From assembly GCA_964473105.1 (NCBI GenBank), contig CAYYNQ010000105.1, positions 7,414 to 71,413 on the forward strand: 64,000 nucleotides of DNA, in the 5' to 3' direction. Position numbers and translations under genes: made by a program. The notes below the pieces were generated by a model. That model did no database searches and had not been told where the DNA came from. It worked only from the letters and a program-made list of their open reading frames with translations. This document shows, piece by piece, positions 9,068 through 16,954 of the stretch. This DNA comes from CAYYNQ01 sp964473105 (GTDB lineage Bacteria > Sumerlaeota > Sumerlaeia > MVZB01). Positions within the stretch are counted from its first letter, which is position 1. Every line of letters starts with the position of its first letter.

Positions 9068-9724
9068 ATGATAGCTTTAAGGGTCCCCGTCCGGGTCTCC
9101 CGGGATCCCAGATATTTCCAGATCGTTTCACTTTTGCTGCTATGCATATATGGCATTGCCTCTCTCGATTTCCCAGTCAGTTGTGTCCAGGTCTGCCTTA
9201 TCCTGACCCCGTCTTTGCTCACCCAGTGGGTCTTTGGCAAATATTTCAGGCTGAAAAACTTCGACTTCCGGAGTCCTTTGATTTCAGGTTCGTCTCTATA
9301 CCTGCTTCTCAGGACGGGATCTTGCTGGGTGGCAGGACTTGGGGCAGTCATCGCCATTGGATCAAATAACCAGAATTTGGCCGGCCGCCGACCTCGCCCG
9401 AAAGATGTATTCGTGACCCGACTTCACGTTATGTATGATGCCGACCATTTCCCCGATGATCTAAGGTTCCAAGAAACGGGTGATCGCAGCAATTTCCAGG
9501 GCCGCTATATGATGTTCCATCCTTGGAAGGGGGACCCGGAGGCATGTGACCAGGTTCGAAGTTACTTCAAATCGCTACCCGAGCGGCTTGAGAATGAAGC
9601 CCAGACTTTGGGGAAACTGACTGGCTGGGATATCGTTGATATCCGTCGTAAAATGGAGAAAAATAGCCGATCAACCAGCTTTTCATGCATAAACATGGAT
9701 GAAAGCTGGGTTGATCGGTTATGA
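9068..9724 (+). CDS. Apparent fusion of truncated RnfD/NqrB-like membrane segment with DUF2330-like C-terminus
   Basis: Residues 1 to about 95 (R-D-P-R-Y-F-Q-I...; L-T-Q-W-V-F; S-P-L-I-S-G-S-S-L-Y-L-L-L-R-T) read as the first membrane helices of an RnfD/NqrB-like protein. Where that family continues with K-F-x-x-R-x-x-G-K-H-x-F-N-P, this protein switches at about residue 100. The rest (F-V-T-R-L-H-V-x-Y-D, F-P-x-D-L-x-F-Q-E-T, N-F-Q-G-R-Y) resembles the C-terminal half of DUF2330 proteins. These two families are often neighbours, so an in-frame deletion joining them is likely. The last about 18 codons lie inside a long inverted repeat that looks like the mnmA terminator. The start codon has no strong ribosome site. 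Probably a decayed locus; expression is uncertain. Confidence 0.55.
   Translation: MIALRVPVRVSRDPRYFQIVSLLLLCIYGIASLDFPVSCVQVCLILTPSLLTQWVFGKYFRLKNFDFRSPLISGSSLYLLLRTGSCWVAGLGAVIAIGSNNQNLAGRRPRPKDVFVTRLHVMYDADHFPDDLRFQETGDRSNFQGRYMMFHPWKGDPEACDQVRSYFKSLPERLENEAQTLGKLTGWDIVDIRRKMEKNSRSTSFSCINMDESWVDRL
9659..9718 (-). terminator. Long hairpin with T-run, probable mnmA terminator
   Basis: Arms beginning CCGATCAACC (9667) and ending GGTTGATCGG (9718) pair over about 19 base pairs with two single-base bulges, and the inner arms continue with AGCTTT/AAAGCT. Read leftward, the hairpin is followed by five T (9659-9663 as A on the plus strand), the layout of an intrinsic terminator for minus-strand transcription. 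The nearest such gene is mnmA, about 200 bases upstream. The element overlaps the 3' end of the opposing fused frame. Confidence 0.65.
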
Positions 9725-9919
9725 AGGTGATTGATTCAGGTTTCCAATATGATCACAGAGAACCGGACAAGACATATCAGCACACAGGGATGTCAGGCAT
9801 GGGCCGCTGTCTATAACCTCGCGATCTGATCATTTGAGGAAGGAAACCCGAAATTGATAACCACCCCCGTAGGCAAAAGGGGCCTGAGGCCGAATAACCC
9901 CTCTTGATCATCATGTCTT

Positions 9920-11074
9920 TCAGTCGATTTGCCGGGTGATCCAACCGCCTGCTAGCACACGGCTGCGGGTGGGATCATCATAAGCCACGGCGGCTTGGCC
10001 GGGCGTAATAGCCCGGACGGGTTCATCGAACACAACCTGGGCGTGGCCTGGCCTGTTTCTGTCCGGGTGGATCGTAGCCGGGTATCCCGGGCCACGGTAG
10101 CGAATCTTGACCCTGGCTTTGAACGAGTCAGCCTGTTTCGGGATGGACACCCAATTCATGCCGTGGATTTCCATTCCAGAACTCAGGGTATCATCATCAT
10201 ATCCCACAACGACTTGGCGGGTATCGGGGTCGAGTTTCACGACATATAGGGGCCTGGCATCGGTGATGCCCAGACCCTTTCTTTGCCCGATGGTAAAATA
10301 GTGAATGCCGGGGTGCTGGCCGAGAAGTTCACCCCGCGTATTAACGATGTCTCCGGCGAGTTGATTTTCGTCAGTGTCGGTTTCCTCGCTAATGAACCTC
10401 CGATAGTTGTTGTCGGTAACAAAGCAGATTTCATAGGAATCGGGCTTGTCCGACAAGTGTAGGTCCAGTTCGCGAGCGATCTCCCTTACCTGATTTTTCC
10501 TCAATCGACCCAGCGGCATTTCCATCCGGCATAATTGGTCCTGGCCGAGACCGAAGAGGTAATAGGTCTGGTCCTTCTCTCGGTCGGCCGGGATCCGCAG
10601 TTCACGTCGACCGGATTCGGGGTTATTGGAAAGAACGCCATAATGGCCGGTAGCGACGGCATTTGCGCCGTATGCCTGTCCCTTGGTAAGTAAGGTCCCG
10701 AGTTTCAGACTATTATTACAGTTAATACAGGGGTTGGGTGTTCTACCGCCGAGGTAGTCCCGAATGAAGGGGTCGATTACGGATTTACGAAAATCCAGCT
10801 CGAAGTCCATGGCGTAAAAAGGAAATCCGAACTGGTCGGCGACCCTGCGAGCGTCCTTTGCGTCAGCTGGAGAACAGCAGGTTGCCGAGTTTTTGTCCTC
10901 CATCCGGCCCCGGGAATCCCTGTAATGCCAAGTCCGCATATGGATCCCGATTACCTCGGCGCCGGCAAGGTGAAGCAAAGTCGCCGAAACGGCTGAATCT
11001 ACTCCCCCACTCATCGCCACGACGATTTTCCTGTTCTTCCAATCGGAGAACTGTCCAAGGATTGCGTCCAGCAT
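9920..11074 (-). CDS. mnmA: tRNA-uridine 2-sulfurtransferase MnmA (TrmU)
   Basis: MnmA thiolates U34 of tRNA(Lys), tRNA(Glu) and tRNA(Gln) using ATP and sulfur relayed through a persulfide. The PP-loop motif S-G-G-V-D-S is at residues 22-27, the first catalytic Cys lies in T-P-N-P-C-I-N-C-N, the tRNA/adenylate segment is A-T-G-H-Y, and the second Cys is in S-Y-E-I-C-F-V. The C-terminal beta-barrel (G-Q-R-K-G-L-G-I onward) is complete. The 384-residue form starts at the ATG at 11074, preceded by GGAGGT at ideal spacing; longer in-frame starts to 11203 add an unlike extension. It is a single-gene unit with a likely terminator near 9660-9718. Confidence 0.96.
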   Translation of the reverse strand: MLDAILGQFSDWKNRKIVVAMSGGVDSAVSATLLHLAGAEVIGIHMRTWHYRDSRGRMEDKNSATCCSPADAKDARRVADQFGFPFYAMDFELDFRKSVIDPFIRDYLGGRTPNPCINCNNSLKLGTLLTKGQAYGANAVATGHYGVLSNNPESGRRELRIPADREKDQTYYLFGLGQDQLCRMEMPLGRLRKNQVREIARELDLHLSDKPDSYEICFVTDNNYRRFISEETDTDENQLAGDIVNTRGELLGQHPGIHYFTIGQRKGLGITDARPLYVVKLDPDTRQVVVGYDDDTLSSGMEIHGMNWVSIPKQADSFKARVKIRYRGPGYPATIHPDRNRPGHAQVVFDEPVRAITPGQAAVAYDDPTRSRVLAGGWITRQID

Positions 11075-11735
11075 GGGCACGGACCTCCATGTCCTAATTG
11101 AAACACAGAACGTAGGAGACCGCACGCGGAATGTCCAAGGTCGGCGGGGAAACAGATGAAATTCAGTGATCATGCACGGCATGCATGGGATGGATTCTGG
11201 CATTGAACGGGAACCAATAAGGGCTAAAAAGGGAAAAAAATCGGATCAAATGAATTAAAAAATAAAAAAAACAGTTTTTTTTATTTTTTTTTTCATTCCG
11301 AATTCGGGACAGGTCATCGCAGCGGGAAGGGTATCCGGATTTAACTTCCAAACAATACATAATTTTAAAATAGCCCTATGGTTATTGAATCAAATGTTGG
11401 CTTGTCCGGAATTCGTGAAGGCAGGATTTCAAATGGAGAGCTTGAAAACTTGTGATCATGAAGGTGTGGCTCGATCAAAGAATCAACCAAAATGTGACAT
11501 TTGGTCTTGACATACTGTCTGGCTGCGAAAAAAATCTGTTCAATGTGCCATGGTTACGTACTGTGGGGCAGGTATGTTTGCTGAGTTTGAAGGACTCAAG
11601 TTTGAAATTCAAAATAGGTCATGCAGGTTCCATGTCGCACTCACGCGATTCTGCTTTTGGGTTTCAAACAGGCAAACAGTCTTGGGGTGTGGTTGACCCT
11701 GATATACTTCTGCTGCAGAAAAGGAGACTTATCTG
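11075..11735. other. Gene-free, partly AT-rich region between mnmA and the H1-like gene
   Basis: About 660 bases without a credible gene. It should contain the divergent promoters of leftward mnmA and the rightward H1-like gene. A low-complexity A/T block (about 11225-11293) includes a perfect 33-base palindrome. A 94-codon frame at 11452-11736 lacks a ribosome site and family features. Confidence 0.55.
11257..11289. repeat. Perfect 33-base A/T palindrome
   Basis: Left arm (11257-11272): six A, one T, eight A, one C. Right arm (11274-11289): G, eight T, A, six T, the exact reverse complement around a single A. No G/C-rich stem exists, so it is not a standard intrinsic terminator; it could extrude as a cruciform, act as bent DNA, or influence the divergent promoters around it. 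Confidence 0.7.
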
Positions 11736-11948
11736 ATGGCAAAGAAAACGGTCCGAAAGAAGTCGGCCAAGAAGTCGGCTCGTAAGAAGTCGGCCAAGAA
11801 GTCGGCTCGTAAGAAAACCGCCAAGAAGGCGGTGAGGAAGACAGCCCGTAAGAAGCCGGCTCGCAAGGCTGCCAAGAAGAAAAAGACAGCCCGTAAATCC
11901 TCTAAAAAGAGACCTGCGAGAAAGAAAAAGACCGCACGCAGGAGGTAG
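11736..11948 (+). CDS. Histone H1-like lysine/arginine-rich DNA-binding protein
   Basis: The 70-residue protein is built from only eight residue types (M, A, K, R, S, T, V, P) in A-K-K/S-A-R-K repeats, like bacterial homologues of the eukaryotic H1 tail (HctA/HctB of Chlamydia, BpH1 of Bordetella, AlgP tails). It should be disordered, very basic and bind DNA without sequence preference, compacting the nucleoid. An AAGGAGA ribosome site lies 8 bases before the ATG. The coding DNA holds two perfect 27-base tandem copies, so copy number may vary between strains. It is monocistronic; a hairpin follows directly and a strong terminator comes about 270 bases later. The family is clear from composition; the exact role is inferred. 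Confidence 0.9.
   Translation: MAKKTVRKKSAKKSARKKSAKKSARKKTAKKAVRKTARKKPARKAAKKKKTARKSSKKRPARKKKTARRR
11760..11813 (+). repeat. Two perfect 27-base tandem repeats inside the H1-like gene
   Basis: Units 11760-11786 and 11787-11813 are identical, each encoding nine residues in frame (K-S-A-K-K-S-A-R-K phase). Slippage would change the protein length in steps of nine residues without a frameshift. Confidence 0.9.
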
Positions 11949-11960
11949 ATTCGTCCATCG

Positions 11961-11991
11961 CGGGGGTTGGAACCTGGCGTTCTGACCCCCG
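11961..11991 (+). terminator. Hairpin just after the H1-like gene
   Basis: Arms CGGGGGT (11961-11967) and ACCCCCG (11985-11991), with inner pairing GGAAC/GTTCT, give a stable stem 12 bases after the stop codon. No clear T-run follows, so it may protect the mRNA end or be a weak terminator. Confidence 0.45.
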
Positions 11992-12221
11992 TTGCTGAAT
12001 CTTATCGTCCTGATCCTGATATGTGGGTTTCTTTGCGTCTCGTGGGTGGATCAAATCCTTCGCTTTCATATACCGGTCGGGATATCCCCCAGCCAACGTG
12101 AAGGCAGACCACGCCCCGGTCCACTTTCGAACAGTTTGAACACACGACTGGACGTAATAAAGAACCTGATCGATTTGTTTATTGCGGAATGGCAGGCTTG
12201 GCCTTGCCCGAGAGACTTATG

Positions 12222-12259
12222 CCCGGACAGCAATCCGCTGCTCCGGGTGTCTTTTTTTT
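12222..12259 (+). terminator. Intrinsic terminator with T8
   Basis: Arms CCCGGA (12222-12227) and TCCGGG (12242-12247) are followed four bases later by eight T (12252-12259). This is the best-formed rightward terminator in the window. It lies about 270 bases after the H1-like stop codon, so it ends either a long 3' untranslated region or an independent small transcript. Confidence 0.7.
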
Positions 12260-12630
12260 CGGAGGTTACGTGACCGAGATTTAAGTCTTCTGAGCGATAC
12301 CGATACTGGTTGCCAAGCCAAGGAAAACTTGGCCATTGTTATCGTTTGTTGAATTCGGAATGATACGAGCCTGTATTATAGTATATATAACTGAAAAATA
12401 AGCATTTATACTGTTTTGTATGCGAGTTGACTCCCAACTGATTTTATCCTGCGATCTTTTGGAAAGACCGGGCAATAATATCGATTCTTGCGGTTAGCAT
12501 TGCACGAATATCCCAATTTTGCCTTGACCTTTCGGGGGTGGCGATTTGATTATTCAACAGATTTGATGGCCCGATGGGCGAAACTTGACAGATTGTTTCC
12601 AAGCCACGGCCAAAAAACACATAAATCAAT

Positions 12631-12957
12631 TCATATCAAATCTATTTCATGCCAAATGAGTTCGACATCGGGCATTTGGATTATCTCCGAGGCCACCTGT
12701 TCGAGAACTCTGGTTGCGAGATCCCGATCGCTGCTTAGCGTGACAGCCGCCAACCCGCTGCGTCCCCAGATATCTTGGTTCCCAACTTCGGAAATCACAA
12801 CGGGGTATTTCTTGCGTATGGGGTTCAGGGTTCGGGCGAGCCGTCCTCGCTTGCCCTTGAGTGACTGGCAGCCATGGAGCCGGATATCCAGGCGCATGAC
12901 TGCGATATGGAAATGGTGATCAACCGACCGTGCGTTGGGGTATCGTGGCTCAGTCAT
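12631..12957 (-). CDS. DUF503 / YlxP-family protein
   Basis: A 108-residue protein matching the DUF503 pattern: V-M-R-L-D-I-R-L-H-G-C-Q-S-L-K-G-K-R near the N-terminus, then an S-E-V-G-N-Q-D-I-W core with S-D-R-D, and a C-terminal E-L-I-W-H-E-I-D strand. Members are small ferredoxin-like fold proteins of unknown biochemical role, often near infB-rbfA-truB where a ribosome-assembly role has been suggested. That context is absent here. It is 21 bases downstream of the cupin lipoprotein gene on the same strand, so they may be cotranscribed. The start at 12957 gives about 15 residues more than usual. Confidence 0.85.
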   Translation of the reverse strand: MTEPRYPNARSVDHHFHIAVMRLDIRLHGCQSLKGKRGRLARTLNPIRKKYPVVISEVGNQDIWGRSGLAAVTLSSDRDLATRVLEQVASEIIQMPDVELIWHEIDLI

Positions 12958-12978
12958 TTTTGAAGATGTGTAGAGGAG

Positions 12979-13455
12979 TTATTTTGAGGGGTCGATGAAG
13001 CGGCGGTCCTTGCCATCAAAGGCTGGAGTAAAAATGACATACATCTCTGATGCCTCGGGATCCAAATTTTCGGCCCAGTGGTAGGTGCCTCGCGGAATAT
13101 ATACCATATCCCCCGGCTTCATCTTTTGTGAATGGTCGGCGAAGTGAATTCGGCCCATACCTTGGATCATGATGGCCGTCAGATCGTGGTAATCATGGAT
13201 GTGTGGATTCTCGCTGGTCCGCAGTCTCAGCAGGTGGTGACTGGCCTCGATGGTTGTATGAATCGTCTTGACGATCTTCTCTCGGTCAAGGTTCGACCAA
13301 TCTATGGGCCCCATTGGGCCTTCATTGCCAATGACGGTAATTTTCGATCCGGAATTACATGAAGCGCCTAACAGGGTTATGCAAAAACAGAGAAATAATA
13401 TTTTTAGGGTGTTTGAGACGGCTGGGTAATGGAAATATTTCTTTTTGGGGATCAT
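12979..13455 (-). CDS. Cupin-domain lipoprotein
   Basis: The 158-residue protein has a basic N-terminus, a hydrophobic core and a lipobox L-L-G-A-S-C with the acylated Cys at about residue 33, so it is predicted to be a membrane-anchored lipoprotein outside the cytoplasm. The rest is a single cupin barrel: first motif H-I-H-D-Y-H-D (metal ligands) and second motif P-G-D-M-V-Y-I-P-R-G-T-Y-H-W. A metal-dependent or sugar-binding role is possible; no specific activity can be assigned. It lies between a one-helix membrane protein of unknown function (37 bases upstream) and the DUF503 gene, all leftward, probably one operon. Confidence 0.82.
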   Translation of the reverse strand: MIPKKKYFHYPAVSNTLKILFLCFCITLLGASCNSGSKITVIGNEGPMGPIDWSNLDREKIVKTIHTTIEASHHLLRLRTSENPHIHDYHDLTAIMIQGMGRIHFADHSQKMKPGDMVYIPRGTYHWAENLDPEASEMYVIFTPAFDGKDRRFIDPSK

Positions 13456-13492
13456 GATCGTTCAGTTCTCTCTTTCGTATTATCCACGATTT

Positions 13493-14290
13493 TTATTCGA
13501 ATTGCATCCCGGCAGTTACCAAGTCCAGTATATAGGCAAGGGAATTCGGATGTTCTAGGCCGGAAATCATATCATCAGGTGGGGTAGCGAAGCCTCTGAA
13601 TCGGTGTTCGAGGAGGCCGATAATGTCCTCAACAACGAGGACCGGTAGCTGCATGCTTTTCATGATCGGGATCTGATCGTCCTTTGCGGCCCGATTGAAT
13701 TGTCCAATGATTTCATGGTATTCCAGTCCTGCTGTGTGGTGACCGGGATCTCTCATGGCTGCATGGATGGCTTGGCCCAGTAGCCAGTAATATTCTCTGG
13801 GACTCATCGCGTTTTTATCAAGTTGCTGGAGGTGTTCATCGATCAGAATCTCTATCATGTCTGCGACTGAGGTTAGTGAGCAGACCAGCCCCATGATGCC
13901 GGCCCTATCATTCGCAAGATTGGCCTGCAGCCATGCCTGCCCCTTAACTGAAAGCTTGGGGTCGAGCCTCGAGTAAACAGATTTGCGGATCTTCCATGCC
14001 GTCGCCCAGCGACTGTTCACGATCCTCCAATGACTTGTGATGGGGTCAAAATCATGCTCATTGTTTAAGCGCGAGTACTGGATCTGGGCTTCCCGCTCGA
14101 TGGTCTTCAGTCGGCGGAGTTCCTTCTCGCCTTGGATTGCAGCAAGACCGATTAGCACGAGAAGTAGGGAAATCAGCCCGACCACGCTGAGCAGGAATAA
14201 TTTCCATTTGTCTGGCCTGTCCCTTGCCCGGGCCAGCAGTTCCAGAATCCATTTCTTGAGTGGCCATGTCTTGTTGTGCCATCTGAACAT
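13493..14290 (-). CDS. Hypothetical protein with one membrane helix
   Basis: I do not recognise this 265-residue protein. It has a basic, tryptophan-containing N-terminus, a single strong membrane helix at about residues 31-53 (L-F-L-L-S-V-V-G-L-I-S-L-L-L-V-L-I-G-L), and a charged, helical domain after it with no known motif. By the positive-inside rule the C-terminal domain should be periplasmic. It is probably the first gene of a leftward trio with the cupin lipoprotein and DUF503 genes. The reading frame is long with consistent codon use, supporting a real gene. Confidence 0.7.
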   Translation of the reverse strand: MFRWHNKTWPLKKWILELLARARDRPDKWKLFLLSVVGLISLLLVLIGLAAIQGEKELRRLKTIEREAQIQYSRLNNEHDFDPITSHWRIVNSRWATAWKIRKSVYSRLDPKLSVKGQAWLQANLANDRAGIMGLVCSLTSVADMIEILIDEHLQQLDKNAMSPREYYWLLGQAIHAAMRDPGHHTAGLEYHEIIGQFNRAAKDDQIPIMKSMQLPVLVVEDIIGLLEHRFRGFATPPDDMISGLEHPNSLAYILDLVTAGMQFE

Positions 14291-14627
14291 TTTTAGGCTC
14301 CCATCCCCCTATTTAACCCATCGTTGTTAAAAATTGCGATGGCTAATCCCCTGAGCTGTATCGGACGGGCTGTATCAGGTTGTCTAGAATAACCATTACT
14401 GGTATTAATATTGATGGCCGACAGGTGCCAATGGGCGTCATAGGGGTTTGGTTGCCTATAAACATATGCGGTATTATCATCCATATCCCCATTTACGGTA
14501 TTTTACGTATGGGGTTTTGGGGGCTTTTCCATCGGTTCATTGAGAAACATCGGCTTTAGATAAAACCAAGAGGTAGCGTTGTGGAATTTATTGTTGAAGT
14601 GGAATATTTGTGGGGAGAGCGCAAATC
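14291..14627. other. Divergent intergenic region
   Basis: About 337 bases between the leftward hypothetical membrane protein and the rightward HAD phosphatase. No gene is seen. It should carry both promoters, but I found no clear consensus elements. Confidence 0.5.
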
Positions 14628-15434
14628 TTGATCAGCATTGAGCAGGTTCGACGCGAAAACCTTTCGTGTATCAAGGGGGTCCTGACAGATATAGATGATA
14701 CGCTGTCTACCGATGGAAACCTGACGGTCGATGCTTACCGGGCCATGTGGGATCTGCACAAAGCAGGTTATCTTCTGGTCGTCGTTACCGGGCGTCCTGC
14801 CGGATGGTGTGATCATATTGCTCGGTTTTGGCCGGTCGATGCCGTCGTCGGTGAAAACGGGGGTTTTTATTTTCACCATGACGGGGAGAAGCTGATTCGG
14901 TTCTACCTGTATAATGATGCAGAACGTCGTGCATTCAGGGTGAAACTGGACACAATCCGCGAAATGATCCTGCGGGAGGTCCCCGGTTGTGCCGTAGCAT
15001 CCGACCAAGCCTACCGGGAATACGACTTGGCGATCGATTTTTGTGAGGATGTGGACCCGCTGCCATGGGCTGAGGTGATTCGTATCCGTGACTTGTTTGA
15101 GGTGGCCGGTGCGACAGCCCGTATCTCATCCATCCATGTCAACGGTTGGTTTGGAGAATTCAACAAGTTGACGACCACTCGCCTGTGTGCCCGTGAACTT
15201 TTCGGAATTACTGAGGAAAGATTCAAAGATGAATTCGTATTTTGCGGTGATTCCCAGAACGACGAGCCGATGTTTGCCTGCTTTACGCACTCTTTCGGCA
15301 TGGCCAACATCAGGAATTTCCTGCAACTTATGAAGTCCCGTCCGGCTTACATTACCAGCCAGCCCGCTGGCTTGGGATTCTGCGAGGTTGCCGGACTTCT
15401 CCTGAACGGCAACGGATCCAGGAAACGGAAATGA
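14628..15434 (+). CDS. HAD-family phosphatase (SPP/Cof-like)
   Basis: About 268 residues with all HAD motifs: T-D-I-D-D-T-L-S (motif I, nucleophile and general-acid Asp), V-V-T-G-R-P-A-G-W (motif II), K-L/T-T-T-R region (motif III) and F-C-G-D-S-Q-N-D-E-P-M-F (motif IV). A C2-type cap lies between motifs II and III, as in sucrose-phosphate-phosphatase-like enzymes. It should remove a phosphate from a small metabolite. Its stop overlaps the next gene, a CDP-alcohol phosphatidyltransferase, by four bases, so a role in phospholipid head-group or phosphatidylglycerol-phosphate chemistry is an attractive guess. I chose TTG at 14628 because GGGGAGA lies 10 bases upstream; GTG at 14610 is the alternative. 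Confidence 0.82.
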   Translation: MISIEQVRRENLSCIKGVLTDIDDTLSTDGNLTVDAYRAMWDLHKAGYLLVVVTGRPAGWCDHIARFWPVDAVVGENGGFYFHHDGEKLIRFYLYNDAERRAFRVKLDTIREMILREVPGCAVASDQAYREYDLAIDFCEDVDPLPWAEVIRIRDLFEVAGATARISSIHVNGWFGEFNKLTTTRLCARELFGITEERFKDEFVFCGDSQNDEPMFACFTHSFGMANIRNFLQLMKSRPAYITSQPAGLGFCEVAGLLLNGNGSRKRK

Positions 15435-16081
15435 GCAGATCGAACCGTCAGTTCGTTTTTGTCCAGGGCCTGACGTTGGGGCGGATTCCACTGATCCTGA
15501 TTTTCCTGATTGTCACGTTGTCGCCGGCCAATACCCGTGAAGACCCGTTGTGGTTTATCGTGGCGTTCGGTGCGATGGTGTTGTCAGCATTGACCGATCT
15601 GTTAGATGGTTACTTCGCGCGGAGGTTCAACGTGACCAGTCGGCTTGGGGCCTATGCCGATCCGCTGACCGACAAGATATTTTATATCGTTAGTCTGCCG
15701 ACGCTGGTCTATCTCGCCGGGACGCGCGGGGAACCAGCTCATACATTAATCCTGCTGATATTGACAATCCTGTTCCTGATTCGTGACCAGTGGGTGTCCT
15801 TCCTTAGGTCGATCGGCGCGCTTTATAAGATGAGCGGCAGTGCAAACTGGGCGGGGAAAGCCCGAACATTGATCACATTTCCCGTCATCTGTACGATTTA
15901 CTGGTATCTTCAATCCCCGTCAACGTGGTGGCTGCGGTTACCTTTGTGGCTGGTGCTGGTTGCTGAGATTGTGTGTCTGCTGATCAATTTCATTTCCATA
16001 TGGGTGTATACACGGCATTATTGGTCGGCGATCCGGAGTGAATTAAATCCACCGGACGGGGACGACCCGGCCGGGGATTAA
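15431..16081 (+). CDS. CDP-alcohol phosphatidyltransferase (PgsA-like)
   Basis: An integral inner-membrane enzyme that moves a phosphatidyl group from CDP-diacylglycerol to an alcohol, most likely glycerol 3-phosphate. The 216-residue protein has about six membrane helices and the full family motif D-x2-D-G-x2-A-R-x8-G-x3-D-x3-D at residues 56-81 (D56, D59, G60, A63, R64, G73, D77, D81). A later G-K-A-R-T segment agrees with PgsA. It overlaps the HAD phosphatase gene by four bases (ATGA), so the two are translationally coupled, and mutM follows after 18 bases. PgsA is the likeliest identity; another CDP-alcohol transferase cannot be excluded. Confidence 0.87.
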   Translation: MSRSNRQFVFVQGLTLGRIPLILIFLIVTLSPANTREDPLWFIVAFGAMVLSALTDLLDGYFARRFNVTSRLGAYADPLTDKIFYIVSLPTLVYLAGTRGEPAHTLILLILTILFLIRDQWVSFLRSIGALYKMSGSANWAGKARTLITFPVICTIYWYLQSPSTWWLRLPLWLVLVAEIVCLLINFISIWVYTRHYWSAIRSELNPPDGDDPAGD

Positions 16082-16099
16082 TCAAGACAAAAAACTGAT

Positions 16100-16954
16100 A
16101 TGCCTGAACTTCCTGAGGTCGAGACGGTGGTGCGTCAGCTGGGTCCCTTGGTCGAGGGGAAGCGGATCCGGCACTTATGTATATTTGACGCCCGGCTTGA
16201 CCTTTCGAATCCGGAGGAGGCTCGTGGCCGTCGCCTGAACCGCATCGGGAGACACGGCAAACATATCGTTATGGAACTGGGTACACTTGCCCATCGTGCA
16301 GGCCGCATTTTTTTGATTATTCATCTCCGGATGACGGGGCGACTGACTTGGCAGGACCACTTCACCTTGTCCTGCAAGCGGCAATACGCGCTGTCAGAGG
16401 AAACACGACTACAGGCGGCACCGGTGCGTGCATGCTGGACTTTTGATGACGGGATCCTATGTTTCAAGGATGTCCGCCGTTTTGGGACCATTCGAATGAC
16501 CAGCGAGTGGTTGGAAACAATGCCCGCCGGGATCGATCCGTTATCGAAAGGGCTGACAGCACGGGGACTTCAGGCACTGATGGCCGGTTCAAAAACCCCC
16601 ATCAAGATTTGGCTTCTCAGGCAGGACAGGCTGAGCGGGATGGGTAACATCTATGCCTCAGAGTCCCTGTTTCGTGCTGGACTCCACCCCGCACGTGAAG
16701 CGGGTTCATTGGGCGCATCTGAATGCGGCCGGTTATTGCGTTCGATCCGCAAAGTCTTGAGGACGGCCATAGATGTGGGGGGCACGACCTTTTCAACATT
16801 CCAAGATGTTTATGGGGCCGTTGGCAGCTATCAGCACAACCTGCAGGTTTATGATCATGAGGGGGACGATTGTCCCGATTGTGGCCGATCAATCATGCGA
16901 ATCGTGCAGGCACAGCGCAGCACTTATTTCTGTCCCCATTGTCAGCGGGCATGA
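16100..16954 (+). CDS. mutM: Formamidopyrimidine-DNA glycosylase MutM (Fpg)
   Basis: MutM excises 8-oxoguanine and formamidopyrimidines and cuts the abasic site. The protein starts with P-E-L-P-E-V-E-T after the initiator Met, where Pro2 is the catalytic nucleophile and Glu3 the acid. It has the G-R-H-G-K-H lysine segment, the H2TH-region signature G-M-G-N-I-Y-A-S-E, and a C-terminal zinc finger C-P-D-C-x16-C-P-H-C. At 284 residues it is slightly longer than the E. coli enzyme, with an extra segment around residues 92-112. It is probably cotranscribed with the upstream HAD-phosphatidyltransferase pair. All catalytic residues are present. Confidence 0.97.
   Translation: MPELPEVETVVRQLGPLVEGKRIRHLCIFDARLDLSNPEEARGRRLNRIGRHGKHIVMELGTLAHRAGRIFLIIHLRMTGRLTWQDHFTLSCKRQYALSEETRLQAAPVRACWTFDDGILCFKDVRRFGTIRMTSEWLETMPAGIDPLSKGLTARGLQALMAGSKTPIKIWLLRQDRLSGMGNIYASESLFRAGLHPAREAGSLGASECGRLLRSIRKVLRTAIDVGGTTFSTFQDVYGAVGSYQHNLQVYDHEGDDCPDCGRSIMRIVQAQRSTYFCPHCQRA

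Larger units (their letters stand above)
11949..12630. other. Gene-free stretch after the H1-like gene, with hairpins
   Basis: About 680 bases with no convincing protein. It holds a hairpin (11961-11991), a strong intrinsic terminator (12222-12259), and a smaller stem-loop with arms CCAAG/CTTGG around GAAAA (about 12318-12332). The part before the terminator could be a long 3' untranslated region or a small RNA. The right half is AT-rich and upstream of nothing on the plus strand. Confidence 0.5.

Noticed and set aside
11452..11736. 94-codon frame just before the H1-like gene
   Set aside because: It ends on the H1-like start, covers its ribosome site and likely promoter, and shows no protein motif.
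12281..12475. 64-codon minus-strand frame ending near 12281
   Set aside because: The end looks mildly protein-like, but there is no ribosome site and no recognisable domain; not enough to call a gene.
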